A stretch of DNA of 64,000 nt from Trichopria drosophilae (Eukaryota > Arthropoda > Insecta > Hymenoptera > Diapriidae): the NCBI GenBank assembly GCA_030407085.1, contig CM059586.1, positions 34,893,501 to 34,957,500 of the forward strand. The letters are read 5' to 3'. How positions within the stretch are numbered: the first letter of the stretch is position 1; every line of letters starts with the position of its first letter. Shown here in pieces: positions 10,504 to 20,599 of this stretch. A model generated the notes under the pieces. The model was not told the origin of the DNA. It ran no database searches and saw nothing but the letters and a program-made list of their open reading frames with translations. The translations under genes were made by a program, and so were the position numbers.

Positions 10504-11188
10504 CCCTACTGTAAAAAACCGGCCGGTATTTCCACATGGTAATTTAGAACGGTAAACCAGGCAAATGTACCAGCTGGCAAATCTGGCAGTAAAACCGTAC
10601 GGCAAAACCGGATGGTAATACCGGCTGGCAACACCGGCCGGCAAAAACGGCTGATAATTTCGGCCGGTATTTTTAACATATAGTGGCCCTCCCTTTATTT
10701 TAACTTTTCGAGTCAAGGAAAATGGCAGCTTCTTCTCTTATTTTACCGCTTCCCCTCATCCTCACCAATGGCAGTACGAGAGAATAAAAACAGAGAGAGG
10801 AGATATAGTGGCGTCCTTTTTCACCTGTATGCGCAAGCGCAAACAGCAGTCCGCACTCTTTTGAACGCTTTCAAATGGCGAATGGTGGGGGAACTCACGA
10901 GGGGAAGCAGTTAACATAAGGGACGAAAAAAAGTTAAAATAAAGGACGCAGTTAAAATAAGGGGAGGGCCACTGTAGAATTTCGATGAAAACTATTAAAG
11001 ACTATATATTAAAAAATAAATACATTTTTAATTGTTTTCATCGAAATTCTATGTTAAAAATACCGGCCGGAATTACCAGCTGTTTTTGCCGGTCGGTTTT
11101 ACCTGCCAGATTTGCCAGGTGGTACATTTGCCTGGTTTACCGTTCCAAATTACCATGTGGTAATACCGGCCGGTTTTTTTCAGTAGGG
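10504..11188. mobile_element. Foldback MITE with CCCTACTG ends, interrupted by a second MITE
   Basis: Ends are CCCTACTGTAAAAAACCGG and CCGGTTTTTTTCAGTAGGG. The arms, about 190 bp each, are rich in CCGGCCGGTA, CCAGGCAAATGTACCA and GCCAGATTTGCC words and pair along their length, with the apex around 11000-11040. The left arm is broken by the element at 10679-10976. No protein is encoded. Confidence 0.85.
10679..10976. mobile_element. Nested TA-flanked MITE (AGTGGCCCTCCC ends)
   Basis: Terminal inverted repeats TAGTGGCCCTCCC and GGGAGGGCCACTG are flanked by TA on both sides. The uninterrupted right arm of the host palindrome reads GAATTTCTATG-type sequence continuous across one TA, showing the empty site and so proving that TA was duplicated. 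TA duplication points to Tc1/mariner-type mobilisation. Confidence 0.85.
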
Positions 11189-14130
11189 TTATAATCTTTA
11201 CAGACTACTTAACCTTAAAATGCAAGAGCAAAATCCGAATGTAATTTTACATGAGAAATGGCGATTTCACGGCGATAATTGTAATTTTAATCTAATTTTT
11301 GTAATTTTACTGCACCGATTGTAAATGTTAACCTTCCCTTCGAAGTCGGCTGAACACTTACACTTTCGGTGAACTATATACAACTGCCTAGTAACTTTTC
11401 TACTTTCAGCGTGGTAATTTTACGCTTAAATTTTTTTCCTACGGGCGTGCGTAAAGTAGCACTTTTTTTTCATCGATTTCTGTACGTAAAGTGATTCTTT
11501 TTTTCATACTATGCGCAAAAGTAACTTTTTTTCATAGTGTGCGCAAAAGTAACTTTTTTCATACTATGTATATGTAAACTGAAGGATGCAATAAAAGAGT
11601 GTGTGGATTACACATCCAATCACACGCAGTTAAAATCCAGTCGAAAGAAGACAACAAACTGACCTGGCGTAAATAGCCCCTCCCACAAGTCATACTCGCA
11701 TTGCAGATTCCATAAACAATAAAAGCGTAATTTGTAAGCAAATAACCGATTGCACTGAAAACGCATCCACTTCAAAACAAAGTGATGACGGGAATGAATG
11801 CGAGGAACCACCCACCAAAAAACCGAAAACGATTTCGACTTCAACTTCTCTTACACTTACACAATATTTGCACTATCCAATAGTATTTAAAACTTATTCA
11901 TGAAATATTTTCAATCAAATTTGCAAGTTATTAATCAAGTACGTTCAATGAATATCAAACTTTCCCAAAATGCAGGATTCTGTTCTTTTTTTTATATTAA
12001 TTGAATGTTTTTCATTTCATCATTAATTCAATTAATTCCTTTGATATAAACAGAAAATTAAGTTGCATAAAATATGTCTATTATTAACATTTGTATCAAA
12101 ACATTGTGGAATACAAAATAAAATTTATTATTTAAATTCTACTCAACAATAAATATATAGATGTACACCTATGACAAATGGCCTGGGCCGAAGTAAAATT
12201 AAAAATGAGCATTTCCAAAACTTGGACCCCATATAAATATAATACTTGTAAAACACTTACTTCACGCACTTATATGCATATTACATGTTTACTATGTTTG
12301 GAACATTTACACTGGTAGTGCGCATACGTTATCTTCGCTCCAGGCCACTAATCAGCTATCAATCTGAGGATGTAGTGAACCACAAAATTGTCCTAAGTAC
12401 ATATGTTGACCATTTACTGACATTTAATAAATATATACATTTGTATAATATAAAGATAATAATTATAGCGACGAATAAAGATAAGGTACAATTTCACGAC
12501 AACTTAAACATTATTTCAGAATCGTTATACAATACAGAGTAGACTTGACTTTTGCACAGAATAGATTACAAAATATATCAGCATTTCGAAATTTCTAACC
12601 CCCTCTAAAAGGTACCCTTTATATCCAATCTTACAAAGCTTACATAAAACTACAATCGTGGAGATATAAGAATTTAACTCCTTTTTCTTGGTGACTTGTT
12701 ATTTGCACATTTGGGAGCTATTAAGTATTGGGCTAGTCGATTTCAATGTTTCAATATTTGTATTCTTTCGCCTTTGGAGATCACTGGTTTTCTTCCTCGG
12801 TCCTTCTTCATCCCCGCTGCAATAGCTTCGTTTCCGCCCTCGTTACATCAATATTTTAATAAAACTAAGATTAGAACCTGAACATTCGCTCTTCCCCCTG
12901 CATTTAACATATTTTATACAACTTTACAACCTAGCAGCTTTTCGATAAACTGAAAATTACATACTTTTGTCAACTACGTACTTTTATTTACGTTATAAAA
13001 TTACGTGAAATACTTTATTTTCTATATATGCATATCATGCATTAAAATAAGCGTAAGAAAACAAATGAGACAAAAGTAACCTGGTAGTTCTGTACTGTGC
13101 TTGGTTGTTCATTCAAATTAAGCATCCTAAACTAGTGTTGGTGTGGTGCCTCGCTCGCTCAGAAACTTCGACCCTGTGAAGAGTTTGTTATTCCTTAATA
13201 CTCGTTCGTTTACTAACACCTTTCAGTTATAATATAAAACGAGTTCGTATTGTAGTTTTTTGAGTGAAAATTTGCGCTTACGAGAACATTTTGAATGTAA
13301 CATAACCAGAAACTGGAAGAAGAGTGGCGCTGATGAGAACATTCCCTATGTAACTTAGGTAGGAAAGAAGGGGAGTCGAGTTGGGAGTACTTTAAATGTG
13401 TAGAAAGTGAAAATGAGTATTTTAAAAAGTTCGACCCTTACCATATGTCAGACAAAATATTAATAAATAACATTTTTAACACTCCGGGTGCGAAGCTCAA
13501 TTTCTCGCCCTGGGGCAAAACCTTCGGGCTTGAATTATCGTGCCCCACGCCCATCCTGTTAAAAAATATCGTTTCAGTTGTTTCAGTGTCGAAGTAGTTA
13601 TATATTTATGCCAAGACACGTATTTAAAAAAAAATTATGTCGATACGCTTTTCGGTACGTGAGATATCGCGAGACAAAAAAACGAGACGGACGTACGTGT
13701 GTACAAGATCACAGACACAACTTTTTTTTGATGGTTGTTTTGGGTTCCTTAAGGTCCGAAACGTCGACATTTGATGAAACACTATGGGGTAATTTTTTGC
13801 CGGGAACTAACCATATTCATTACTTCGACCCAGACCATAGGTCAGGCCTATAAGTAATTACGGATTTATTAAACATAATTTTCACTCTACCGGTCCCTCA
13901 GTTGCCAGTGCTGTATAAATGGTATTCAGTCACATTGTTCCGGATCGCGACAAATAAATAAATCACAAATTCTCTCCAACCCCACTTCCCTGATTACCGG
14001 CATTGATTCCCGGGTTTCGGCACCATTTTGTTACTTACAGGGAAGGGGGTTGTCGCGCGGTTATAGGGGTCGAATATATACTTCGATAAATGCTAGGTCA
14101 CATGCAAATATTACAAAAATATAAATAAAA
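11189..14130. other. Spacer with no firm gene
   Basis: 11440-11570 has three diverged copies of a GCGTAAAGT(A)NCTTTTTTTCAT unit. 12650-12890 is unusually GC-rich for the area and has an open minus-strand frame (see findings). 13400-14100 contains GC-richer pieces (CTCCGGGTGCGAAG; ACTTCGACCCAGACCATAGG) that look like fossil retroelement DNA. No tRNA or splice-framed coding exon was recognised. Confidence 0.4.
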
Positions 14131-14140
14131 AAGTTGGCTG

Positions 14141-14207
14141 ATGTTTCGTCCCGGGTCCGCTCACGGACTCTTCAGCGGGACTTATGAGCGGACCCTGCCC
14201 CAGACAT
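14141..14207 (-). ncRNA. Hammerhead ribozyme 1 (stem III open)
   Basis: Read on the minus strand: stem III AUGU (14207-14204) pairs with ACAU (14144-14141). The canonical GUC precedes the predicted cleavage between 14203 and 14202. Stem I UGGGGC (14202-14197) pairs with GUCCCG (14181-14176, with two G-U). The core is CUGAAGA (14175-14169). Stem II GUCC (14168-14165) pairs with GGAC (14151-14148), followed by GAAA (14147-14144). Every invariant position of the CUGANGA...GAAA...NUH core is present. Loop I (14195-14185) and loop II (14163-14153) are complementary over 11 nt without mismatch. Self-cleaving hammerheads of this order occur in retrozymes and other retroelements. Activity is inferred. 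Confidence 0.85.
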
Positions 14208-14887
14208 ATCTCGCCAATAAATGTCACTTCCATATAATATATAAATAACAAAATACACAATATAATAAATATGTCGAATATTACTCACCCACCGATGAGA
14301 CCGCGAAGCGACCCGGGAAGTCACAACCAACGCACCTCAAGGTTCTGTCTCTGATATACCCGAACTATAATGATAAACTGGCCCGAACGTCTCGGAACCC
14401 CACGATCAACTAACTGAAGGTGCCTTCCACAGGCCCGTTCATTCGGGTTCGGATTATTTGTTTACTAGAGGCAGGACTTCGGAAAACAACAACCACGCCC
14501 CAAAACAAACTAATTGCAAAGAAGTTAATTCATATTTTCCTCCTAATTCTACAGGAATTTTATTATAATATTATCCCACTCGACCTAAACGGTTATTAGG
14601 AGCTTCGTCGCGTGGCGATCCGGAACACACATGTTACATTTCCTCGTGCTCACTGGTGGGTGACCAAAATAGCCAGCAAATATTACATTATTGTTTCATT
14701 GGGTATCTAAAAAAAGTATATTGTAAATATTATTTTGTTGAAAAACATTGATTTGTGAAAGTATTTTTAAAAAAGTCAGTAATTCCGTAAGTATCAATTT
14801 TTTTTTAATATTAAAGGGTTGACGGAGCACAAACAATTTTTTGCATGCATAATTAATTTTATATCAATTTTTATCAAACATGGATCG

Positions 14888-14955
14888 ATGTTTCGTCCCA
14901 GGTCTGCCCACGGACTCGTCAGTTGGGCTATGTGAGCAGACCCTGCCCAATACAC
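14888..14955 (-). ncRNA. Hammerhead ribozyme 2 (stem III open)
   Basis: Same orientation and fold as the first. Stem III is GUGU (14955-14952) with ACAU (14891-14888). The cleavage triplet is GUA, with the cut between 14951 and 14950. Stem I UUGGGC (14950-14945) pairs perfectly with GCCCAA (14928-14923). The core is CUGACGA (14922-14916). Stem II GUCC (14915-14912) pairs with GGAC (14898-14895), then GAAA (14894-14891). Loop I 14942-14932 pairs with loop II 14911-14901 over 11 nt with one G-U. H17 is A rather than C, which usually slows cleavage. Stem I differs from copy 1 by paired changes. Confidence 0.85.
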
Positions 14956-15230
14956 GAAACTATTCGTAAATAAATATAATATAATAAAGGATACTACTCA
15001 CTCCTCCTTACCGCGACGCGCAAAACCGGAACAGCCACCGATCCTTAGTGATCTTCTTCGCGACACAAACTAACTGATATTGACCGCGTTGATATTTATA
15101 TAGTGTAATGCAGGTTTGTAAACAAGCACAATACATTTAAACAAAACAATTGAAAGATTCCTTCCCTATCCCTTATTTTTCTTTATATTCTTCTAAAACA
15201 CCGCCACCTCTAAACATGGTGCCTCATAAC

Positions 15231-16132
15231 AAAACACACCGTTACACGTATGATTATTATTAAGTTTTATGCAAATACTTTAAACATTTTTTTAATTTTT
15301 AATTTGTATGAACTCAGATTCGTAATTAGCAACCCCGAAACATCCTAAGTACCCAATTTCGTCTCGATTAGGTAAGTTTTCCCATTTTTGCGTCCATCTT
15401 GATGATCCAAATGCATTATTTTGTCATTAAAAACTTAAGTTTTCAACTGGGTTTCGGTGGCTAATATATTAGTTTAATAGTAATATATTTATTTTGTTGC
15501 CAAACACAGCGCTCAACTTGATATACAATACAATACAAACACAAGTAAAAGAATACAAATATAGCAAGTACTAATTAGAAAATGTAATGTAAACATACCT
15601 CAATTAATTAATCAATGTAAGCTACATAACCCAATCGGGGTTAAAATAGCTAAATAAAAAAAACTTACTCGTTTATGGAAATGGTAAATTACTACGCAGC
15701 ATGAAAATAAATTGATAATCTCATTTATTATAAAATTATACAGTTATTGCCCAACATTGGTGGCAGTACATACGCACATGTAATTAAACTTCAATTATGC
15801 TGCAATTAACAAGTACCGCAGAGAACATATATTATACCTACATACAAAATACGCTTTAAATTAGAAACAATTAACTTAATCTGCAAATCATAGCAATTTC
15901 TCGCAGTATAAATGGTAATTTAATTCGGCAACGTCTAAGACTTTTATCCTAAACTTTTTCGATTTTATTGAATCCACGTTTTATTAAAAAACAACGGATA
16001 CCTTCATCTTATTTTTTTTTAACATCTTTGATAACAGACTATTTAAAAACTCAAAATACTACATAGTTTAATGTATACTTGTAAAAACGCATCTTCTAAA
16101 ATAATAAAATAAAAAATGATAACATCAATAAG
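15231..16132. other. Spacer downstream of the ankyrin gene
   Basis: 15300-15420 holds one degraded copy of the dispersed GCCAT-pair repeat (CAGATTCGTAATTAGCAACC). The rest is AT-rich, probably the 3' UTR and flank of the ankyrin gene. No canonical AATAAA was seen in the first 100 bases after its stop. Confidence 0.4.
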
Positions 16133-18538
16133 TTACTTTTTAGATGCAGTTTTACTATATCCTCGTGTTACTTTTCTTAGGTCGGCCAGAGTTAAATACG
16201 AAATAACGATTCGTATAATAACGTCAGGTAGTCTGACCAAAAATTTCAATTTCTTAAGCGCTTTTAAGAATATATCGATTTCGCGACGTCTTAACGTCGC
16301 TTCCTCAATTTTTTTCGTTATTAATTCGTTATAAATAATGCACTTCTTTTTGTACTCTTTGGATACTATAAATTTAGTGAGTTCAGCGTTCTTCGTGTAG
16401 TATGCAACATGATCCACTGATTTCCAAATAACATCCCACATCGAAAGTCTCACGCTTCTAACTTTTTGTTTTAAACACTGTAATTCTTCGCAACACTTCT
16501 CATAATATTTGCTTAAAAAACTATTAGACCTTATTAACCGCGTGTTTTCTTCATTGTACCTCCCCGCAAAATTTAATATTGCTTCGTATTTAATAAAAAC
16601 TTTCATTCCAAATACTCCATCAGCTGTCTCCAAAGGAGTTTTCTCCTTTACATTTTTCGAATGAATATCAGAACCGTATATAAACAATGCATGAAAAATT
16701 GTTTCTTGTTTTTGACATCTCAGAGCAGCGAAATGTAGTGGCGTGTTTCCAGTTGGTGTTTTCGCTGCAGTATCTGCACCATATCTTAACAGCGTTTCTA
16801 CAGCGGCGACATGTTGTTTATATACTGCGTGATGTAGTGGTACCAAATGAGTTTTATTTATGCAGTTTATATTGCTACCTGAGTCGAGAAGGTATTTGAT
16901 TATTTCTTCCGAACCGGAACAAACCGCTGTTTCTAATAGGGTCCAACCAATTTTGTTTCTTACATTGATATCAAACCCGTTATTTACAAACAATTTCACA
17001 ATTTCAAATAAACCATCTCTCGTTGCGCGATGAAGAACTCTGGGATCGTTTTCTACCAATGCCTTCAATACTTTCTTTTTAGCTTCATTATTTACTGCTC
17101 TTGCGACCGGCTTGTAACGTAAAAGAGTGTCAACGAACCACGCCAATTTGCTGGTAGCAGCTAAAGACAATAGTAGCAAACATTCTTGCAGATCAGGTTT
17201 GCAACACGGCAATAACAGATACTCAAACGCCTTTTTCCTTTTCTGACTCATAGCTACCTGCAATGGGGATAAAAGCGTATTGCACCGTATGCGAACGTCA
17301 GCGCCATATTTAACGAGAATTTTCATAAAGTTAATTTCGCCTTCTACCGCCGTTTTGTAGAATGCTGTTTCGCCCTTATCATTTCTTGCATTAATATCAC
17401 AACCACGCCTCAGTAAGAGTTCAGCCATTTTTGGCTGTTTTAAGTGCGTGGCAAAATGAAGAACAGTTTCATTACTATTAGTCCGAGCATTAATATCACA
17501 TCCAGCATTGATTAGAAGCTTTAAAACGCCCAAATATTTATCTCGAACGCAAACGTGTAAAGGCGTCAATCCATTAATGTCTTTGGCTTCGATATCAGCC
17601 CCCCTCTTTAAGAGAAACTGAGCCATTTTGTAATTTCCCGTACCAGCAGCTATATGTAACGCAGTGCCGCCTTCTCTACCATTTTGTTTATCATTAATAT
17701 AAGCGCCTGCTTTGAGCAAGTCGTCAACTATGCCGACTCTATTTTGATTAACGGCAATATGTAAAGGCCCCTTTCCTTCATTATTCTTGTGATTCACATT
17801 ACAACCTGCTTTTAAAAGTCTCCTATACAGAATATCACTATAACTATGAATGGCACACAGTAATGGGCTGTTGCCTTCGTTGTCTGGTGCATCAACATCT
17901 GCACCGTTTTGTATTAACGTTTCGAAACCTGTAAGATCGTTAAAGAAAATGGCTTGTTGTAGTGGAGTCTTGCCAAACATCGTTTTCGCATTTACATCAG
18001 CACCGAATTCCAATAATAATTCAATCAATTCTTTCACATTTGCAGAAGATTTCACTCTATGTAACGCGGTTTCCTTATACTTACTTCTTATATGCACGTC
18101 CCCGCCATGTTTTAAAATAAGTTTTGCGATATTTATATTACTATAATGACACGCTTCGTGCAAAGCGGTGTAACCATTCTCAGATCGCGCATTTACGTTT
18201 ATACCACGGGCAATTACGAGATCGGCAAGAATTTCAGAACCCCTAATAGCTGCAAAGTGAAGAAAAGTCTGATGTAAATCATTTGTCGCTTGGACATCAG
18301 CTCCACCATCTAACAATAATTTTATGATTGGAATTTTAAGTTTTGAATGAATTGATATATCAAGTGGGGTATTTCCTGCATCGTTTTTTAAATGGACTAA
18401 TACCGGATGGTGTTCTATTAATTCCCTTGTAAGATCTTCATCTTCAGCTATAACAGCTCTATGTAAAAGCGTATTTCCGTTTGAGTCTTCGTCAAAATCC
18501 CACCTTGGTTGTTTCGCTGGCGATGACTCTTCTGACAT
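16133..18538 (-). CDS. Ankyrin-repeat protein with C-terminal PRANC/F-box-like domain
   Basis: A single uninterrupted frame of 801 residues. Residues about 20-640 are a run of roughly 16-17 ankyrin repeats with the typical G-T-LH-A and LL--GADVN words (for example GYTALHEACHYSNINIAKLI, NGLTPLHVCVR). Residues about 675-795 match a PRANC domain: a cysteine/leucine lead, the SMWDVIWKS segment, KEYKKKCIIYNELITKKIEEA, and an F-box-like end LPDVIIRIVISYLTLADL (770-787). PRANC proteins are known from poxviruses, Wolbachia and some Hymenoptera. In viruses the F-box-like end recruits SKP1/cullin-1 ubiquitin ligase while the ankyrins choose the target, so a substrate-adaptor role is likely but inferred. 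Codon use and AT content resemble the surroundings. The frame is intact, so the gene is probably expressed. Confidence 0.9.
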   Translation of the reverse strand: MSEESSPAKQPRWDFDEDSNGNTLLHRAVIAEDEDLTRELIEHHPVLVHLKNDAGNTPLDISIHSKLKIPIIKLLLDGGADVQATNDLHQTFLHFAAIRGSEILADLVIARGINVNARSENGYTALHEACHYSNINIAKLILKHGGDVHIRSKYKETALHRVKSSANVKELIELLLEFGADVNAKTMFGKTPLQQAIFFNDLTGFETLIQNGADVDAPDNEGNSPLLCAIHSYSDILYRRLLKAGCNVNHKNNEGKGPLHIAVNQNRVGIVDDLLKAGAYINDKQNGREGGTALHIAAGTGNYKMAQFLLKRGADIEAKDINGLTPLHVCVRDKYLGVLKLLINAGCDINARTNSNETVLHFATHLKQPKMAELLLRRGCDINARNDKGETAFYKTAVEGEINFMKILVKYGADVRIRCNTLLSPLQVAMSQKRKKAFEYLLLPCCKPDLQECLLLLSLAATSKLAWFVDTLLRYKPVARAVNNEAKKKVLKALVENDPRVLHRATRDGLFEIVKLFVNNGFDINVRNKIGWTLLETAVCSGSEEIIKYLLDSGSNINCINKTHLVPLHHAVYKQHVAAVETLLRYGADTAAKTPTGNTPLHFAALRCQKQETIFHALFIYGSDIHSKNVKEKTPLETADGVFGMKVFIKYEAILNFAGRYNEENTRLIRSNSFLSKYYEKCCEELQCLKQKVRSVRLSMWDVIWKSVDHVAYYTKNAELTKFIVSKEYKKKCIIYNELITKKIEEATLRRREIDIFLKALKKLKFLVRLPDVIIRIVISYLTLADLRKVTRGYSKTASKK

Positions 18539-18563
18539 CTTGTGAATATTCCGAGTTACAGTA

Positions 18564-18567
18564 TCTG
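18564..18567 (-). promoter_or_regulatory. Likely splice acceptor of a 5' UTR intron (ankyrin/PRANC gene)
   Basis: On the minus strand TTTTTTTACAG precedes an untranslated stretch of about 25 nt and then the ATG at 18538. This is a good acceptor, so the coding exon is probably preceded by a non-coding first exon. That would mean a gene of bacterial or viral type has gained eukaryotic transcript structure. I could not place the upstream exon. Confidence 0.5.
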
Positions 18568-19390
18568 TAAAAAAATTGGTTGTGAATACACGAATCTTTA
18601 ATTTTATTTGTTTTTTTGTTAATAAGAATAGATTAGAAAATCATTTAAGCTGTTTGTATTTTAAGAAAAGTTGTGATTTTACATATGACAAAAGTTCAGC
18701 CATATATTTTCTTAAATTAAGTCAATATTTGCGCTTAAAGTCTTACTTTCAGACAGCAAAGTTTTATTTCAGTCGAGATTTATGCTTAAAGAAAATTTTT
18801 TCGATCTTTTCACACCTAAGTTAGAGAATTCTTATTTCGAACCTGAATATTGACTAAAATTAAGTTTCCAAAACTAAAAACAAGGTTTTAAGCGTAAATA
18901 TTGACTTCATTTAAGAAAATTAGCTCAATTTTAGACTGAAATTAAGCCTTTTACAGTGCTTAATTTGAGACGTAACAATTTTAATACTTTTTTTCTGTGT
19001 ACCTTCAAAGATTTTAACCCTGGTGAAAAGTACACAATATGCATATAATTCTATAAAGGATAGTATGATTGTTATTTATTTATTTACTTTGGCTGGAGTT
19101 ACTTTGTCTATTATTAACCCTTAAATGCCACACGTCTGTAAAATCTCCTAACTTTTTAAATTTTTTTTTACATTTATTTATGTTGTTTTTTTCAACATTA
19201 TTCACTGCTTTTTAGAAGCTGTGTACAGTGCTTACATGGTTAAAATTTAAATTTCAATAGTTTTTAAAAAATAAAGTTTGCGAAAAAAAGTGAAAATATG
19301 AGTTTCCATCAACAAATCAGTTGCAACTTTTAAATATGTTTATGGATACATGTAGTACAGTACTCTTCACATTTAGTGGTTTAACCCTTT
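18568..19390. repeat. Upstream flank of the ankyrin gene with a short inverted repeat
   Basis: TTAAGTCAATATTTGCGCTTAAA (starting about 18717) and its imperfect complement TTTAAGCGTAAATATTGACTT (starting about 18888) can form a stem of about 30 bp around a ~150-nt loop. The remaining bases to 19390 show nothing recognisable. Confidence 0.5.
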
Positions 19391-20215
19391 TCATGCCAAA
19401 AGGCCACAATTATTTTGTGATTTTCAAGTGAATATTTATCTGTGTAGTGGTAAGCAAACAAATTTCAAAATCATATTTGTTGGCATACTTTTGTCCGTAC
19501 TTTTCAAATTTGATATTAGTTTTGTTCTATGACGTTGGATTTTTTCAAAATGGCGGCTAAATTACAAAAAAAAAACGTGAAATTTTTAATTTTTTATTTG
19601 CTTAATGTAGTGGCTAATAGTGTTCCCGTTGTCGGATCCTGTGGAATAATAACCACAACTAAAATTTAAGCGACGCAGAATGTCAAAATTCAAAATGGCC
19701 GATCCAATATGGCGGCTTTTACACACATTTTTTACGTTTTTTTACATCATCTTGTATTGCTATTTTCTAGCATAATCGGTATCAGACTGAGTTAAATATA
19801 ACAAAACTATTCAAAAAGTAAACGTCAGGGACTAGAAACATACAACAAAAAATGAAAAAAACATTAAAAATGCATGTAAAAGCCGCTATATTGGATCGGC
19901 CATATTGAATATTGACATTCTGCGTCGCTTAAATTTTAGTTATGGTGATTATTCCACAGGATCTAGACACTTGTGTCGATCCGACGACGGGAATATTATT
20001 AGCCAGTACGTGAAACAAATTAAAAAATTTTATAATCAGGTTTTTTTATAAATTAGCCGCCATTTTGAAAAAAAAACAAACGTCATAGAACAAAACTAAT
20101 AGCAGATTTGAAAAGCACGGACAAAAATACGTCAGAAAATATGGTTTTGAAATTCGTTTGCATATCATTACACAGATAAATATTCACTTGAAAAACATGA
20201 CAAAATTATGTAATT
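19391..20215. mobile_element. Foldback element, arms about 340 bp
   Basis: 19391-19745 and 19870-20215 are reverse complements with scattered changes. Shared words include TTTTCAAGTGAATATTTATC, GTTCTATGACGTTGGATTTT, TAAGCGACGCAGAATGTCAA and GATCCAATATGGCGGCTTTT. It has no coding capacity. It carries the GCCAT-pair motif in both arms. Confidence 0.85.
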
Positions 20216-20599
20216 ATTTACTTTGCAATGAAGGTGTGAATTATTGTATAAGAAAAAAATACCTGGTAAAAAATGTTGCCAGCATATACTTTATTGATGA
20301 ATTTGAATTAAAATTCGTTTTAACAACAGAAAATTTATATAGCTAAGTGTAAAATATAATGTAACTAGAATAACTAATTCCACACGGAACCTAATAATGA
20401 GTATCGCGATGAAGTATAATGATTGTTCGAGCAGTATTTCAGTTTAGTCAGGTTTTGATTCATTTAAATGTAAAATATTATCCTATAGCCTATTTTATAC
20501 TATAGGAGGCAGGAAAGGTGTCGAAGCGAATTTGAAAAAATAAAACGAAAATGTCATGTAAAAAACTTACAAATAACACATCAAAAGTAGTTCAAACAT

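Larger units (their letters stand above)
14131..15230 (-). mobile_element. Non-coding element with two direct hammerhead-bearing repeats (retrozyme- or Penelope-like)
   Basis: Two direct copies of about 170 bp or more begin near 14131 and 14880. They share the hammerhead, the following ATAATATAATAAA and ACTACTCAC-type stretch, and GC-rich tails (ACCGCGAAGCGAC versus ACCGCGACGCGC). The predicted cuts are 748 nt apart, so a transcript would release a 748-nt RNA. No ORF of note lies between. Direct non-coding repeats with hammerheads recall retrozymes; Penelope-like elements with hammerheads in their terminal repeats are the alternative. The copies are well diverged, so the insertion is old or two separate copies lie side by side. 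Confidence 0.6.

Noticed and set aside
13750..13790. GGTCCGAAACGTCGACATTTGATGA as a possible ribozyme or retroelement terminus
   Set aside because: GAAAC is present but there is no CUGANGA at the right distance upstream and no pairing stems.
13578..13853. 91-codon plus-strand ORF
   Set aside because: Basic, low-complexity product without homology I recognise, lying in decayed repeat-like DNA.
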